Source: Paenibacillus senegalensis JC66
GTDB lineage: Bacteria > Bacillota > Bacilli > Paenibacillales > NBRC-103111
Direction: 5' to 3'
Assembly (NCBI RefSeq): GCF_000285515.1
Contig: NZ_HE610960.1
Coordinates: forward strand, 282,563 to 346,562
DNA: 64,000 bases
Made by a program: the position numbers and the translations under genes. A model generated the notes under the pieces. That model was not told the origin of the DNA and ran no database searches. It was given only the letters and a program-made list of their open reading frames with translations. Below, piece by piece: positions 7,932 to 16,518 of this stretch (positions are counted from its first letter, which is position 1; the number at the start of each line of letters is the position of its first letter).

Positions 7932-8588
7932 ATGAAGTTGGAAGAAGGTTTGCAGCAAGTAAATCATACTCGGATTATCGCAATTGTAAGGGGAGTTGAA
8001 GAGGCCCGGATTCTGGATACAGCCAAGGCGCTCCTCGACGGCGGCGTTTCCGTAATGGAGGTCACTCTTAACACGGAAGGAGCACTGTCCATGATCGCCA
8101 AGCTGCAGGAGCAGATGGGCGACCGTATGTTTATCGGGGCGGGAACTGTGCTGGACTCAGATGACGCCAAGCAAGCCATCAACGCCGGGGCTTCCTTCCT
8201 GGTCAGTCCCAATACGGATGAGGACATGATCTGCTATGCATCAGATCAGGAAATTCCTGTCTATCCGGGGGCTATGACACCAACCGAAATCGTTAAAGCA
8301 TGGAAGGCTGGAGCTGCCGCTGTTAAGCTCTTCCCAAGCGCAAGTCTCGGTCTGCCTTATCTGAAAGAGCTGTTGGCTCCCCTAGACCGTATTCCTATCA
8401 TTGCTGTCGGAGGCGTCCGTGAAAATAATATCCGCAGCTACCTCGAAGCCGGCTGCTACGCTGTTGGCATTGGTGGCTCGCTCATTGATAAAGCAGCCAT
8501 CGCCAGCGGTGAGTATGCAATGATTACTGCGAAGGCTTCCGCTCTGATGCGGGAAGTCCGAGCCTTTCACCAAACGGGAGCACGCTAA
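7932..8588 (+). CDS. eda: KDPG/KHG aldolase
   Basis: 218 residues, typical length. Class I aldolase cleaving 2-keto-3-deoxy-6-phosphogluconate (or 4-hydroxy-2-oxoglutarate) to pyruvate plus glyceraldehyde-3-phosphate (or glyoxylate). The glutamate in EVTLNT and the Schiff-base lysine in AAAVKLFPS are present, as are GAGTVLD and the phosphate-binding AVGGV. GGAGG precedes ATG. No kdgK or uxu genes are next to it, so its pathway context is not visible here. The palindrome upstream suggests specific regulation. Confidence 0.92.
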   Translation: MKLEEGLQQVNHTRIIAIVRGVEEARILDTAKALLDGGVSVMEVTLNTEGALSMIAKLQEQMGDRMFIGAGTVLDSDDAKQAINAGASFLVSPNTDEDMICYASDQEIPVYPGAMTPTEIVKAWKAGAAAVKLFPSASLGLPYLKELLAPLDRIPIIAVGGVRENNIRSYLEAGCYAVGIGGSLIDKAAIASGEYAMITAKASALMREVRAFHQTGAR

Positions 8589-8623
8589 TGTGCAAAGTCT
8601 ACTTACTTAAGGAGTATGTTTGA

Positions 8624-9397
8624 ATGGACAAGCTGACCTTTCTGGGCACCGGAGATTCCATGGCTGTGCCCAGAGTTTATTGCCGCTGTAACGTGTGTGA
8701 GGAAGCGAGAACGAGCGGGATTAACCGGCGATTGCGCTCGTCCGTCCTGGTAGAGAGCCATCATGAGCACTTTATGATTGACTGCGGCCCATCTTGGAGA
8801 GAACAAATGGAACAGCAGCAGCGAACCGATCTGGATCATTTGCTTATAACCCATGCTCATTACGATCATATCGGCGGGCTGCCGGAATATGCCGACCTTT
8901 GCCGTTGGCTTCGCAAGAAGGGAAACGTCTATGCTTCGCCGGAGGTTATTGAGCAGCTTCGCACCATCTACCCTTGGCTCGAAAACAATGTAAGCTACCA
9001 TCCCGTAGACGGTCACCTGAATCAGTGGGGCTGGTCGATTACCTGCTGGAAAGTTTCCCACGGTCATAATGGATTTTCCTACGCATACCGTTTTGACAAG
9101 CCGGATTTTGCCTGGGCCTATTGCCCGGATTCCATCAATTTAAGCGCCAAGGAAAAACGTCCGCTTTACGAACTCGATCTTCTCATCCTGGGAACAAGTT
9201 TTTATAAGGAAGAGGCGCCTTTTCATTCCCGCTCCCTATACGACATCGTCGAAGCCCTGGAGCTGCTTAACGAAATCCGGCCCGCCTATACCTGCTTTAC
9301 CCACCTGTCGCACGGAATTGACTGGAGAGAAGATTACGGGCTTCCGCCTAACTGCCGACTGGCTAAAGAAGGACTGAGCCTGCTGTTGGCCAAATAA
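8624..9397 (+). CDS. PhnP-like metallo-beta-lactamase-fold hydrolase
   Basis: 257 residues. The metal motif HAHYDH (about 77-82), a later conserved H in HGH and the C-terminal FTHLSHG are those of the MBL fold. An N-terminal CRCNVC cluster (about 20-25) resembles the extra zinc site of PhnP, the phosphoribosyl cyclic phosphodiesterase, but no phn genes are nearby, so the substrate is open. It starts 35 bases after eda with RBS AAGGAG, so the two are probably co-transcribed. Cytoplasmic. Confidence 0.8.
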   Translation: MDKLTFLGTGDSMAVPRVYCRCNVCEEARTSGINRRLRSSVLVESHHEHFMIDCGPSWREQMEQQQRTDLDHLLITHAHYDHIGGLPEYADLCRWLRKKGNVYASPEVIEQLRTIYPWLENNVSYHPVDGHLNQWGWSITCWKVSHGHNGFSYAYRFDKPDFAWAYCPDSINLSAKEKRPLYELDLLILGTSFYKEEAPFHSRSLYDIVEALELLNEIRPAYTCFTHLSHGIDWREDYGLPPNCRLAKEGLSLLLAK

Positions 9398-9486
9398 AAT
9401 AACGCCGCACCCGCCAAGTGAATCATAGCTTGCAGCAAGTGTTCGTGCTTTGCGGGAGAATCCCGGAAACCGTTAATTTCTTTAAC

Positions 9487-9522
9487 AAAACAAAAACTCT
9501 GATGACAGGAGTCAATCAGAGT
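9487..9522 (-). terminator. Intrinsic terminator overlapping the end of the regulator gene
   Basis: Minus-strand ACTCTGAT and ATCAGAGT form a perfect 8-bp stem with an 11-base loop, followed by TTTTTG. The 5' arm includes the last codons and part of the TGA stop at 9512. Confidence 0.85.
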
Positions 9523-10141
9523 GAATAATGTATTTGCACTTCCGGCCGCCCTTCGTCAGGCATTCGGTTCTTTCCACACGCGTCCCCAGCAAATCCTCAA
9601 ACAATGCCTTCTCGCACCGGCAAGCATCCTGGTACTGCTTGGCCACTTCCGCGATTGGACAATTGTATTCCTCCAATACATAATGCCCTTGACGATCATG
9701 TTCCACCTTAACCATATAGCCGTTCTCGTCTTGGATTTTGGCGAGTGTCTGGACTTTATCCTCCAGGCTCCTGCCGTCCAGCTGCGGACGGTATTTCTTC
9801 AGCAGCCTCTGTTTGCGCGAATCAAATAACCGGCTGACCATCGCTTCGCCCTCTTCGGCATCAAGCTCACCCAATAAGTCCAAAGTCAATATGTGGTAAT
9901 TTTTAGGAAATAAATGATCGGCTTGATCGGAAAGCGAATATAATGTCATCGGCCTGCCCATAGGCTGACGGGACAACTCGGTTTGCAGCAAACCATCCCG
10001 CTCCATGACTGATAGATGACGGCGTACAGCCATCTCGGTAATGCCCAATTCTTGAGCCATGAAGCTGACGCTGATTTTCCCGTTTGTTTTGAGCAGGTTC
10101 ATCAGCATTTGCCGGGTGGATTGTTCTTTCTGTGCGGCCAT
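9512..10141 (-). CDS. HTH regulator with C-terminal cysteine cluster (SufR-like)
   Basis: 209 residues. An N-terminal winged HTH of DeoR/ArsR type (about 8-70; ISVSFMAQELGITEMAVRRH) is followed by an effector domain with cysteines in NCPI (C160), CRCEKAL (C174, C176) and ECLTKGGRKC (C194, C202). This architecture matches regulators such as SufR that bind an Fe-S cluster and control cluster assembly or iron genes. No suf genes are in the window, so the target is unknown. It may simply autoregulate. Cytoplasmic. Confidence 0.75.
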   Translation of the reverse strand: MAAQKEQSTRQMLMNLLKTNGKISVSFMAQELGITEMAVRRHLSVMERDGLLQTELSRQPMGRPMTLYSLSDQADHLFPKNYHILTLDLLGELDAEEGEAMVSRLFDSRKQRLLKKYRPQLDGRSLEDKVQTLAKIQDENGYMVKVEHDRQGHYVLEEYNCPIAEVAKQYQDACRCEKALFEDLLGTRVERTECLTKGGRKCKYIIHSD

Positions 10142-10203
10142 TTGTCCATCACCACCTGTTATTTAACATTCTAACGTATTACAGGTGATTAGTAAATTAA
10201 CAA

Positions 10204-10653
10204 CTAAAGGGACTGCCCGGCCGCCCCAAGCTCACGCTCGATAAAGCTTTGCGCTGAAGCGGCAAACTGCTCAAGCAAGCCGGGCAGCCGCTCCAGATGA
10301 GGCTTCAAAGCGGAGCGGTCCAACTCAAAGTAATTCTGGACCAATGGCTTTCTTAACTTGACCAGCTCAATAACAGGTTTCCCGACCTCTTCCGGGAATA
10401 CCTTCTCCCCCAGCAAAATTTCAACAATGTCTTCATAACTGCTGGCGTCTCTCATTAAAAATCCATCAATCATCAGGCTTCCAATATCGGTTATATTTTC
10501 GATCGCCAGGTGAAGAAGCCGCTCTTCTGCCAGCCGCTTCAAGGCATGACTTCCGTCCTCATCGGCTTGGCCTATGACTTCCCTGGAAGCCTCGATCAGC
10601 CCTGCCATGAATGCAAAGCGGGCATTTAATTGTTCACGGTTAATATAGTACAT
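10204..10653 (-). CDS. DUF86/HepT-like protein (YutE type)
   Basis: About 149 residues from ATG 10653 (MYYINREQL), matching B. subtilis YutE (144). An upstream in-frame ATG at 10701 would add a lysine-rich 16-residue tail coded by the end of the preceding small ORF, so I prefer the inner start. All-helical protein with HLAIENITDIGSLMIDGF. HepT toxins carry an RX4HXY motif; I do not see a clear one and no MntA-type nucleotidyltransferase is adjacent, so a toxin role is not supported. Confidence 0.75.
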   Translation of the reverse strand: MYYINREQLNARFAFMAGLIEASREVIGQADEDGSHALKRLAEERLLHLAIENITDIGSLMIDGFLMRDASSYEDIVEILLGEKVFPEEVGKPVIELVKLRKPLVQNYFELDRSALKPHLERLPGLLEQFAASAQSFIERELGAAGQSL

Positions 10654-10663
10654 GTAAGGCTGC

Positions 10664-10771
10664 CTACTTTCCTTTTCTTTTTTTCCTCCGGCTCCAAACA
10701 TACAAGATGATGAAGGTCAGCGGGAGCAGTAAAATAAGCAACATCGCCTGCCCCAGATATTCCATATTCAA
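10664..10771 (-). CDS. 35-residue single-pass membrane protein
   Basis: A short frame ends with TAG at 10664-10666. It codes for a hydrophobic helix (AMLLILLLPLTFIILYVW) followed by a strongly basic tail (SRRKKRKGK), the usual N-out/C-in small membrane protein layout. TTG at 10771 sits 8 bases after AGGAG and is the best start. ATG at 10780 touches the same AGGAG. It overlaps the upstream extension of the YutE-like frame and may be co-transcribed with it. Family unknown. Confidence 0.5.
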   Translation of the reverse strand: MNMEYLGQAMLLILLLPLTFIILYVWSRRKKRKGK

Positions 10772-10839
10772 AGCGGTCATCTCCTAAGTAGGTTTCAAAA
10801 TGCCTAGCTCTCTTGGGCAAACAAGGCAGGAGCCTGCGC

Positions 10840-11649
10840 TTACGCCCGGCTCATCTGCTTGCTATAGGCCCAATGGTTGGTCGGTCCATGACCGGATCCC
10901 AGCCCCAATTCTTCCTGAATCGCGAGCGTAATAAACTGCTTCGCCAATCGTACTGACTCGTGCATGGACATCCCCTTGGCAAGCCCTGATGCGATCACCG
11001 ACGAGAAGGTACATCCGGTTCCATGGGTATGTCTGGTTTCCAGTCTTTCCCCAGGAAGCAGATGACATTCTGACCCGTCAAAAAAAACATCCGTCGGAGG
11101 CCCGGAAGCATGGCCGCCTTTCACTACAGCCGAACGAACTCCGATCACTTCAACCAAGTATTTCGCCGCATCTTTCATTTGCTCCAGAGAAGCAACCTCT
11201 CTCCCCGTCAAAACTTCGGTTTCCGGCAGATTCGGAGTTACGACAGCTGCCAGCGGCAGCAATTTGCTTCGCAACGCCATAATAGCCTCTTGGGCCAACA
11301 AGGACGCTCCCCCCTTAGCCACCATAACCGGGTCGACAACAAGCTTTTCTATTTTGTAATGAGACACTTTGTCGGCTATAAGATCAATGACTTCCGGCTT
11401 GGAAAGCATGCCTGTTTTGACGGCATCGGGAGTAAGATCCGTCATAACGGCATCCATTTGCTGGTTAATCCCCTCTAAAGAGACGTCATACACTCCATGA
11501 ACCCCAAGAGTGTTCTGGGCCGTGATTGCCGTTATGACGGACATGCCATACACCTCGAGCATCTGGAAGGTTTTCAAATCAGCTTGAATTCCGGCTCCTC
11601 CGCCACTATCCGAACCCGCAATCGTTAAGGCCTTAGGAATGAAACTCAT
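10840..11649 (-). CDS. thiD: Hydroxymethylpyrimidine/phosphomethylpyrimidine kinase
   Basis: 269 residues from ATG 11649, which has AGGAGG 6 bases upstream. Ribokinase-like kinase phosphorylating HMP and HMP-P for thiamine; some homologues act as pyridoxine kinase. Visible motifs are AGSDSGGGAGIQADLKTF at the N-terminus, VVDPVMVAKGG, TPNLPE and the anion-hole segment THGTGCTFSS. I found no TPP riboswitch in the upstream 150 bases and no other thi genes nearby, so it may serve salvage. Cytoplasmic. Confidence 0.92.
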   Translation of the reverse strand: MSFIPKALTIAGSDSGGGAGIQADLKTFQMLEVYGMSVITAITAQNTLGVHGVYDVSLEGINQQMDAVMTDLTPDAVKTGMLSKPEVIDLIADKVSHYKIEKLVVDPVMVAKGGASLLAQEAIMALRSKLLPLAAVVTPNLPETEVLTGREVASLEQMKDAAKYLVEVIGVRSAVVKGGHASGPPTDVFFDGSECHLLPGERLETRHTHGTGCTFSSVIASGLAKGMSMHESVRLAKQFITLAIQEELGLGSGHGPTNHWAYSKQMSRA

Positions 11650-11814
11650 GATACGCCTCCTCAAGTCCGTCTTGCTGGTTTTTCCTCAATTCGCTTATAT
11701 TTGCTTATAAAACTTACTTTCTTCAGTGTAGCCCTCGGGCTTATACAGCGTCAAGCGGTGATACAGTTTCGCCACAATTGAAACACTCACGCTATTCCTT
11801 TAACCCGGCTAGCA

Positions 11815-12483
11815 TTAATTGCCTGCCAGCTTAGACAGCAGCGCCCAGCGGCGCTCGGATTTCTTCTTGTACTTCGGCAGCCCGCGATAAATATCCAGAG
11901 CCTCTGCAAATGCCTGCTTCGCCTCCTGCTGTCTGCCCATCTCCATATACAGCTTACCTAAGCGGTAATAGGCCTCGCAGGAGGAAGTGTGGACATCTTG
12001 AAACTGCTCGAGGTAATGCAGAGCTTTATCCGGCGCCTTATCCGCAAAGGCTTTCCCGAGGTGCAAATAAGGCTCCCCGTAGCGCACTCTCGGATTCAGC
12101 TCCAAACTAGTGAGCATGTGCTGCTCTCCGCGTTCACTTTGACCGATCTGCAAATAAGCAAGGCCCAGCCCGAAGTGGACCTCGGCCGAGTCTTCCATCT
12201 GATGCAGTATGGGCTCCAAATACGCAAGAGCTTCCTCGTATCTTTTCTTTTGCAGCAATAAATTTGCCAGTTCCAGCTTGGAGCTGGTATTGTGTGACTG
12301 CAGCTTCAGCTCCTGCTTTAATTGGTTGATTTTTCGGCTTTGCTTGAATGGCTTGGAGATACTGGGAAGCAGCCCGATAAACCTGCGATCCAGGAAATAG
12401 AGCACGGCCAGAAGGATCAGCAGGGCAATAATTGGGTTCCCAATCAGCCACCAGAGCAGAGCAAATACAAAAAAACCACGCAA
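11815..12483 (-). CDS. Membrane-anchored TPR protein
   Basis: 222 residues. A hydrophobic N-terminal segment (about 3-30) is followed by a basic linker and three to four tetratricopeptide repeats from about 62 on (LELANLLLQKKRYEEALAYL; VHFGLGLAYLQIGQSERGEQ; EAYYRLGKLYMEMGRQQEAK). TTG start at 12483 behind GGGAGG. TPR arrays mediate protein-protein contacts. The partner is unknown. It lies between thiD and the enolase-superfamily gene on the same strand but with 60 to 160-base gaps. Confidence 0.8.
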   Translation of the reverse strand: MRGFFVFALLWWLIGNPIIALLILLAVLYFLDRRFIGLLPSISKPFKQSRKINQLKQELKLQSHNTSSKLELANLLLQKKRYEEALAYLEPILHQMEDSAEVHFGLGLAYLQIGQSERGEQHMLTSLELNPRVRYGEPYLHLGKAFADKAPDKALHYLEQFQDVHTSSCEAYYRLGKLYMEMGRQQEAKQAFAEALDIYRGLPKYKKKSERRWALLSKLAGN

Positions 12484-12550
12484 GGGGCAATACCTCCCAT
12501 ATCTTGAAATGAACAGTACCGCTTCTTTTTACACCCGGCTCAAAATCCCG

Positions 12551-13888
12551 TTATAACCGGCGGACAACCTCAACCTCTGCCTGAGTGTCACCCATTTGAT
12601 CTACAATCTGATTATAGGAAGCGGAAGTGTGGAAAATGCCTCCGTTCTGCTCGTAAAACGATGCTGTCAGCTTATACAGGCCGTCTGTCGTCTCTGTCCA
12701 CTCGGCATGCCCCATAGGATGATAGCCGCGCATCCTTTCCCATCCTAAATAATTTTGATGACCGTTGGATTCCAGCAATCCCATCTTGAGGCCAGGCAGC
12801 GGCTTCAGCCTGGAGGCGACCATTTTGTTCCAGTCTACCATCCATGGGCTTGCTGTCAAATCTGCGCAGAAGCACGGAATATCTGCATCGTAGGCTGCTT
12901 TCGCGACTCTTAGGGAGAGGCTTAATGTTTTGGCCACCGGCTTCAAGGCAAATGCACCGTATCCCAAACGAATTCGCTCTATCGCATCTTCAACGCTGTG
13001 TACACTCTCGTCCGCAGCAACACGAACGGGCAGATCGGATACGTCCTCCAGATTCTCCTCGTCAAAAGGCTCTTCAAGCAGCAGAATCTGCTCCAGCGCC
13101 CCGATCGCTTTGGCATAATCGAGTAAAGCCTGAACTCTTTGCTTGCTGTCATAGCGGCAGTTCAGATCCAAGTAGTAAGCTATTTTGCCATTATCGGTAT
13201 GCTTGCAGGAACGGTCTTTGGCCAGCTGATGCACCTTTTCCAGCTGCCTGCAATCCCACTCAAGCATCTTGTCCTGATTGCCGTCCTTGTCGGGGTCAGC
13301 CCCAAGCTTAAGCTTTAAGACGAAATAGCCCTGGTCCAACAGCTTCAAAATTTGCTCATCACTCATCCCATAGCTGACAATCGGTGTGCTCGCCAATGTA
13401 CTATGATGAACAGGCAGCGCTTCCGCAACTTCTTTCGGAATCAGCTTATCAAATTCGGCGGCCGGCGCCTGCTTTGCATAAAGCTGCCATGCTGCAAAAT
13501 CCAAAGGCACGAGTGCGTTCAAGGCAAATGTCAGCCGGATTTTGCGGTCGATTAACGAGCAGCCCTCTTCATGAATCGGTCCGGCCAAATGATCCAGAAG
13601 CTCAAAAGGACTGCTCGCTTCCTGATGTTTTCTCCCCAATTCTACCGCCTTGGAGGTCAAAGCCGCCATCAACTCATTGCCGCGCTCATTGCCTAATTCG
13701 GCAAAGAGTCCGGAATCCGACCAAAGCACGCTCTGTACTCCGAGACCTATGCCGCTTTGTCCCTTCTCATTTTCTAGCCTAACGATAGACTGCCATAGCT
13801 CATCAACATAGCCACCCTTGAAGCCAAAAGGAGAGATCAGTTTTTCTTTCATTATGGTATGCGTGCCTGCGATCCATTTCAATTTCAT
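12551..13888 (-). CDS. Enolase-superfamily enzyme (mandelate racemase / muconate cycloisomerase type)
   Basis: 445 residues, longer than the usual 360-390. The barrel motifs appear in order: KLKLG (base lysine pair), YYLDLN (first metal ligand D), LLLEEPF (E), AADES (D) and ALKP (K). These fit the MLE/dipeptide-epimerase branch. The substrate cannot be told from sequence alone. The N-terminal capping domain is long and contains a WSDSGLF loop. The upstream neighbour is a CTAG-rich repeat array. ATG at 13888 has only a weak AAAGG upstream. Confidence 0.75.
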   Translation of the reverse strand: MKLKWIAGTHTIMKEKLISPFGFKGGYVDELWQSIVRLENEKGQSGIGLGVQSVLWSDSGLFAELGNERGNELMAALTSKAVELGRKHQEASSPFELLDHLAGPIHEEGCSLIDRKIRLTFALNALVPLDFAAWQLYAKQAPAAEFDKLIPKEVAEALPVHHSTLASTPIVSYGMSDEQILKLLDQGYFVLKLKLGADPDKDGNQDKMLEWDCRQLEKVHQLAKDRSCKHTDNGKIAYYLDLNCRYDSKQRVQALLDYAKAIGALEQILLLEEPFDEENLEDVSDLPVRVAADESVHSVEDAIERIRLGYGAFALKPVAKTLSLSLRVAKAAYDADIPCFCADLTASPWMVDWNKMVASRLKPLPGLKMGLLESNGHQNYLGWERMRGYHPMGHAEWTETTDGLYKLTASFYEQNGGIFHTSASYNQIVDQMGDTQAEVEVVRRL

Positions 13889-14032
13889 GAACTACAACAA
13901 CCTTTCTTCTATCAACTTGTATGATGCCAGCCTAAAGCCGTACAGCAAAAGGTTTTGTTTTTGCATCGGCTGCTGCATCCGTTAATTCCCTATGGGTCTT
14001 ATAACAGGATAGCTTGCTAAGGCAGGATGCAT

Positions 14033-14181
14033 TTGCCTGCGCTAGTCGCCTACACTAGCTTGCCTGCGCTAGTCGCCTATGCTAGCTTGCCTGCGCTAGC
14101 TTGCCTGTGCTAGCTTGCCTGCGCTAGTTGCCTACGCTAATTTACCTAGCTCTACACTAGTTGCCTGCGCTTGTTGGCCTA
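14033..14181. repeat. CTAG-rich 13/14-bp tandem repeat
   Basis: About ten tandem degenerate units of TTGCCTGCGCTAG(C), alternating with TCGCCTACACTAGC-like units. CTAG occurs nine times between 14042 and 14162, although this tetranucleotide is usually under-represented in bacteria. It fills the gap between the enolase-superfamily gene and the small membrane protein. No other feature was seen in 13889-14391. Confidence 0.85.
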
Positions 14182-14391
14182 TGGTATTTATCCGTAACGA
14201 AGGGAATATCCATGTTCTAGTATACAGGAAGATCAAGCAGGCGAACAGAACCGAAAGGGGCGACCTGCAAGCCCCCGCTTTGAGCAAATGTCACGAGATC
14301 GTCAACAACCGTCCAGCTTTAGGGATTGTATGGCATAGCCAAGAAAGGCTACAATAAGGAGAAAGCCTTCTTGCCGGAAAGGGGTTTTACC

Positions 14392-14658
14392 ATGAATAAG
14401 GAAGCTGCAGAACGATGGGGTCAGAGAAGACAGATAGGAAGATCCAAGTTTCTCATCAACTATTGCATTCTTGCCATTGGTCTGCCGATCGCGATCCTGT
14501 TGACAGCTTTGGAATTGTTGTATGCTCAAGAGATCCGCTGGCCATTGCTGGTTAGCCGGTTTCTCCTATTCCCGGTCCTCGCCATCCTTTTTGGAATGGG
14601 TTATTGGGACTCCAGGGAAAGAAAATACATGGACTATTTAAAAACAACCGAGGAATAA
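14392..14658 (+). CDS. Small two-helix membrane protein, unknown
   Basis: 88 residues from ATG 14392, with AAAGGGG about 9 bases upstream. Two hydrophobic segments (about 25-45 and 55-72) are separated by a short acidic loop (AQEIRW). Both termini are charged and likely cytoplasmic. An ATG 22 codons upstream has no ribosome binding site. I do not recognise the family. A strong terminator follows. Confidence 0.6.
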   Translation: MNKEAAERWGQRRQIGRSKFLINYCILAIGLPIAILLTALELLYAQEIRWPLLVSRFLLFPVLAILFGMGYWDSRERKYMDYLKTTEE

Positions 14659-14735
14659 AGACAAGGGTAAGCATCGTGTCCATGCACCCACAGCTCGTTT
14701 TTCTTACGAAAACATAAAAACAGATATCAAAATAA

Positions 14736-14781
14736 AAAAGCGTATTCCTAAGCTCCGCTGCCCTGGAACACGCTTTTTATT
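14736..14781 (+). terminator. Intrinsic terminator
   Basis: AAAGCGT-A-TTCC and GGAA-C-ACGCTTT form an 11-bp stem with one internal mismatch, followed by TTTTTATTTTT. A run of A precedes it, so it could work in both directions. Confidence 0.8.
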
Positions 14782-14940
14782 TTTCCTAGAAAACTGTGGA
14801 AGTACAGGAAACTGTGAACTCCGGTACTGCTTGCAGCCCGCCAACAGCTCGCGCCGGCCTGTAACGCCCGCCGTGAGGCTCGATTAACTGTGAATTGCAG
14901 TTTGCTGCGGGCAGTGAGCCCGTTTGCAGACTGCTTCGAT

Positions 14941-15083
14941 TTCTAACGCTTGCCATCGTCCCTATTTTGCTTCAGATTCCGGTTTTCTGGGCTTCTTGTC
15001 ACAAATAAGAGCGCGGATGAGCGTTAGAATGAATTACCCTGCTTTTTCAGCCAAATAAGAGCGAGGACGAGCGTTACAACTGG
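14941..15083. repeat. Dispersed TAACGCTCGCC element, copy 2
   Basis: Begins TTCTAACGCTTGCCATCG, continues CCTATTTTGCTTCAGATTCC, and carries the two downstream arms ATAAGAGCGCGGATGAGCG and ATAAGAGCGAGGACGAGCG. It fills most of the gap 14782-15189. The remainder shows no gene. Confidence 0.85.
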
Positions 15084-15189
15084 GAGGGTTTCTGGGTTTC
15101 TTCCTGCGTCTCAGTCCCTGCAGACGCGCAACAGAGGGGCTTTCGCAGCGGCGCCCCCCGCTCCATGCCTGACGTCCAACGACTATTTT

Positions 15190-15525
15190 TTATAGAATAT
15201 CGTCATTCAAATTGTCGTAATACGACGGATTCACCATGGTATACCCAGATGATATATCAACATTCAGGGAGAAGCGGATGTGCTCCATGCTTAACAGCTG
15301 CTCTATGAGCTTCGATCCCCACTGGTCGTTAATCTGCATCGGCGAGTAAGAGCCAGCTTGTTCCTCGTACAGAGTTTGGAGCGTGTAGCCGTTATCCCCA
15401 TCACTTTTCAGCGTGGCTATGTACAACTGAGAGGTCCCGGCAAGCTCCAGCTCTACTTCTGCTTCGACTCGACCATCCTCTTCGGAAACAGACAGCCAGC
15501 GGGCTTTTTTGATTTGGGGCATCAT
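15190..15525 (-). CDS. Hypothetical protein
   Basis: 111 residues, soluble, acidic, mixed alpha/beta composition (SVSEEDGRVEAEVELELAG; YDNLNDDIL at the end). GGAGGG precedes two successive ATG codons at 15525 and 15522. No known motif. It is the last gene of a same-strand group with the NTR-like protein and the ECF sigma genes, but gaps of about 200 bases leave co-transcription open. Confidence 0.6.
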   Translation of the reverse strand: MMPQIKKARWLSVSEEDGRVEAEVELELAGTSQLYIATLKSDGDNGYTLQTLYEEQAGSYSPMQINDQWGSKLIEQLLSMEHIRFSLNVDISSGYTMVNPSYYDNLNDDIL

Positions 15526-15721
15526 TCTGAAGTCCCTCCTTTGCTAACACCATTACAAAGGAGTCTTCCCGCACCTCCGTCTTTTATTACCTCTGCGAAA
15601 AATTCCATACCGTTTGTTTAGTTATATATCCCGTTGATACCTTTTCGTTCCTCTAGTTTTTGATTCCTGTTGATATCGTTTCCTTTGTCTATTTTTGTAC
15701 CTTTGATTCCATTACATCTGT

Positions 15722-16309
15722 TTAGTTTCGGGGCCGACGCTTTACAAGCAATAAATACCCTACGCCAACTGCAGCAATAACCAATAGCCCGCCGGCAATT
15801 ATAATCAAAGCCAGATTCATGGTTGAATCAGCTGATTCTGTAAGCAAATCAACTTCCCTCTCCGGCTCTGCTCCTGTGCCCAGCGCTTGCAGATCTTCAC
15901 CCGCCAATTGGATGCTCGCGGTCCGGCTGCACAGGCTCACATTCAAGCGGCCTCCTTCGTCAGCCATCGCATAAATCAAGTAGCTCTGCCCTTTATCAAA
16001 ATCAACCCCACATGCCGGTTCACTGTAGGCGGTATATATCCACATTTGATTTTGATCGATTCCTTTCCAGATTTGATCCACCTCAATCAGCACTTTCTTA
16101 ATTCGCTCCCCGGCAGCATGCTTTTCCTCCCGTATCTCCAGCACTTTGCCTGAAAAGACAGCGCTCGACCGGCTTGCCTCGCTTAATGGGTCCAGATTTA
16201 TTGCGCAAGAGCATGCCTGCGCCGGTTGTGCGGAAATGCCAAGCCCCACGACAAGCAGCAAAACCGATACTAGAATGATTAGCAGCCTCTTTGCTGCGGT
16301 AAGCTTCAT
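15722..16309 (-). CDS. Secreted TIMP/NTR-like protein with C-terminal membrane anchor
   Basis: 195 residues. A clear signal peptide (about 1-32, ending SAQPAQA) is followed directly by CSC, so the mature protein would start with a cysteine as in TIMP metalloprotease inhibitors and related NTR domains. Further cysteines are in PACGV and LCSRT. FSGKVLEIREE and VLIEVDQIWKG match the NTR beta-barrel pattern. A second hydrophobic segment (about 165-188) followed by KRRPRN anchors it in the membrane. Protease inhibition is inference from this layout. GAGGTG lies 10 bases before the ATG. Confidence 0.7.
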   Translation of the reverse strand: MKLTAAKRLLIILVSVLLLVVGLGISAQPAQACSCAINLDPLSEASRSSAVFSGKVLEIREEKHAAGERIKKVLIEVDQIWKGIDQNQMWIYTAYSEPACGVDFDKGQSYLIYAMADEGGRLNVSLCSRTASIQLAGEDLQALGTGAEPEREVDLLTESADSTMNLALIIIAGGLLVIAAVGVGYLLLVKRRPRN

Positions 16310-16518
16310 AAATAGCGGTCACCTCCCTGTTGTTATACTTAAACCTACAGACGGAGGAAGCTGACCATTTGTTCCAAGCTGCTTTTAAACAAATCTTTTT
16401 CATACAGGTCAAGCATTTAAGAATGGACGTCGCGCATCTGCCACTGCCTGCAGCTTCGCTTCACCGGAAGCCTGCCCTGGGTCGGCATCTTGGCCAACAT
16501 CAAATCATTAGAGCAGTA

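Noticed and set aside
10204-10653. HepT-MntA type toxin-antitoxin system at the DUF86 gene
   Set aside because: There is no nucleotidyltransferase partner and no clear RX4HXY motif.
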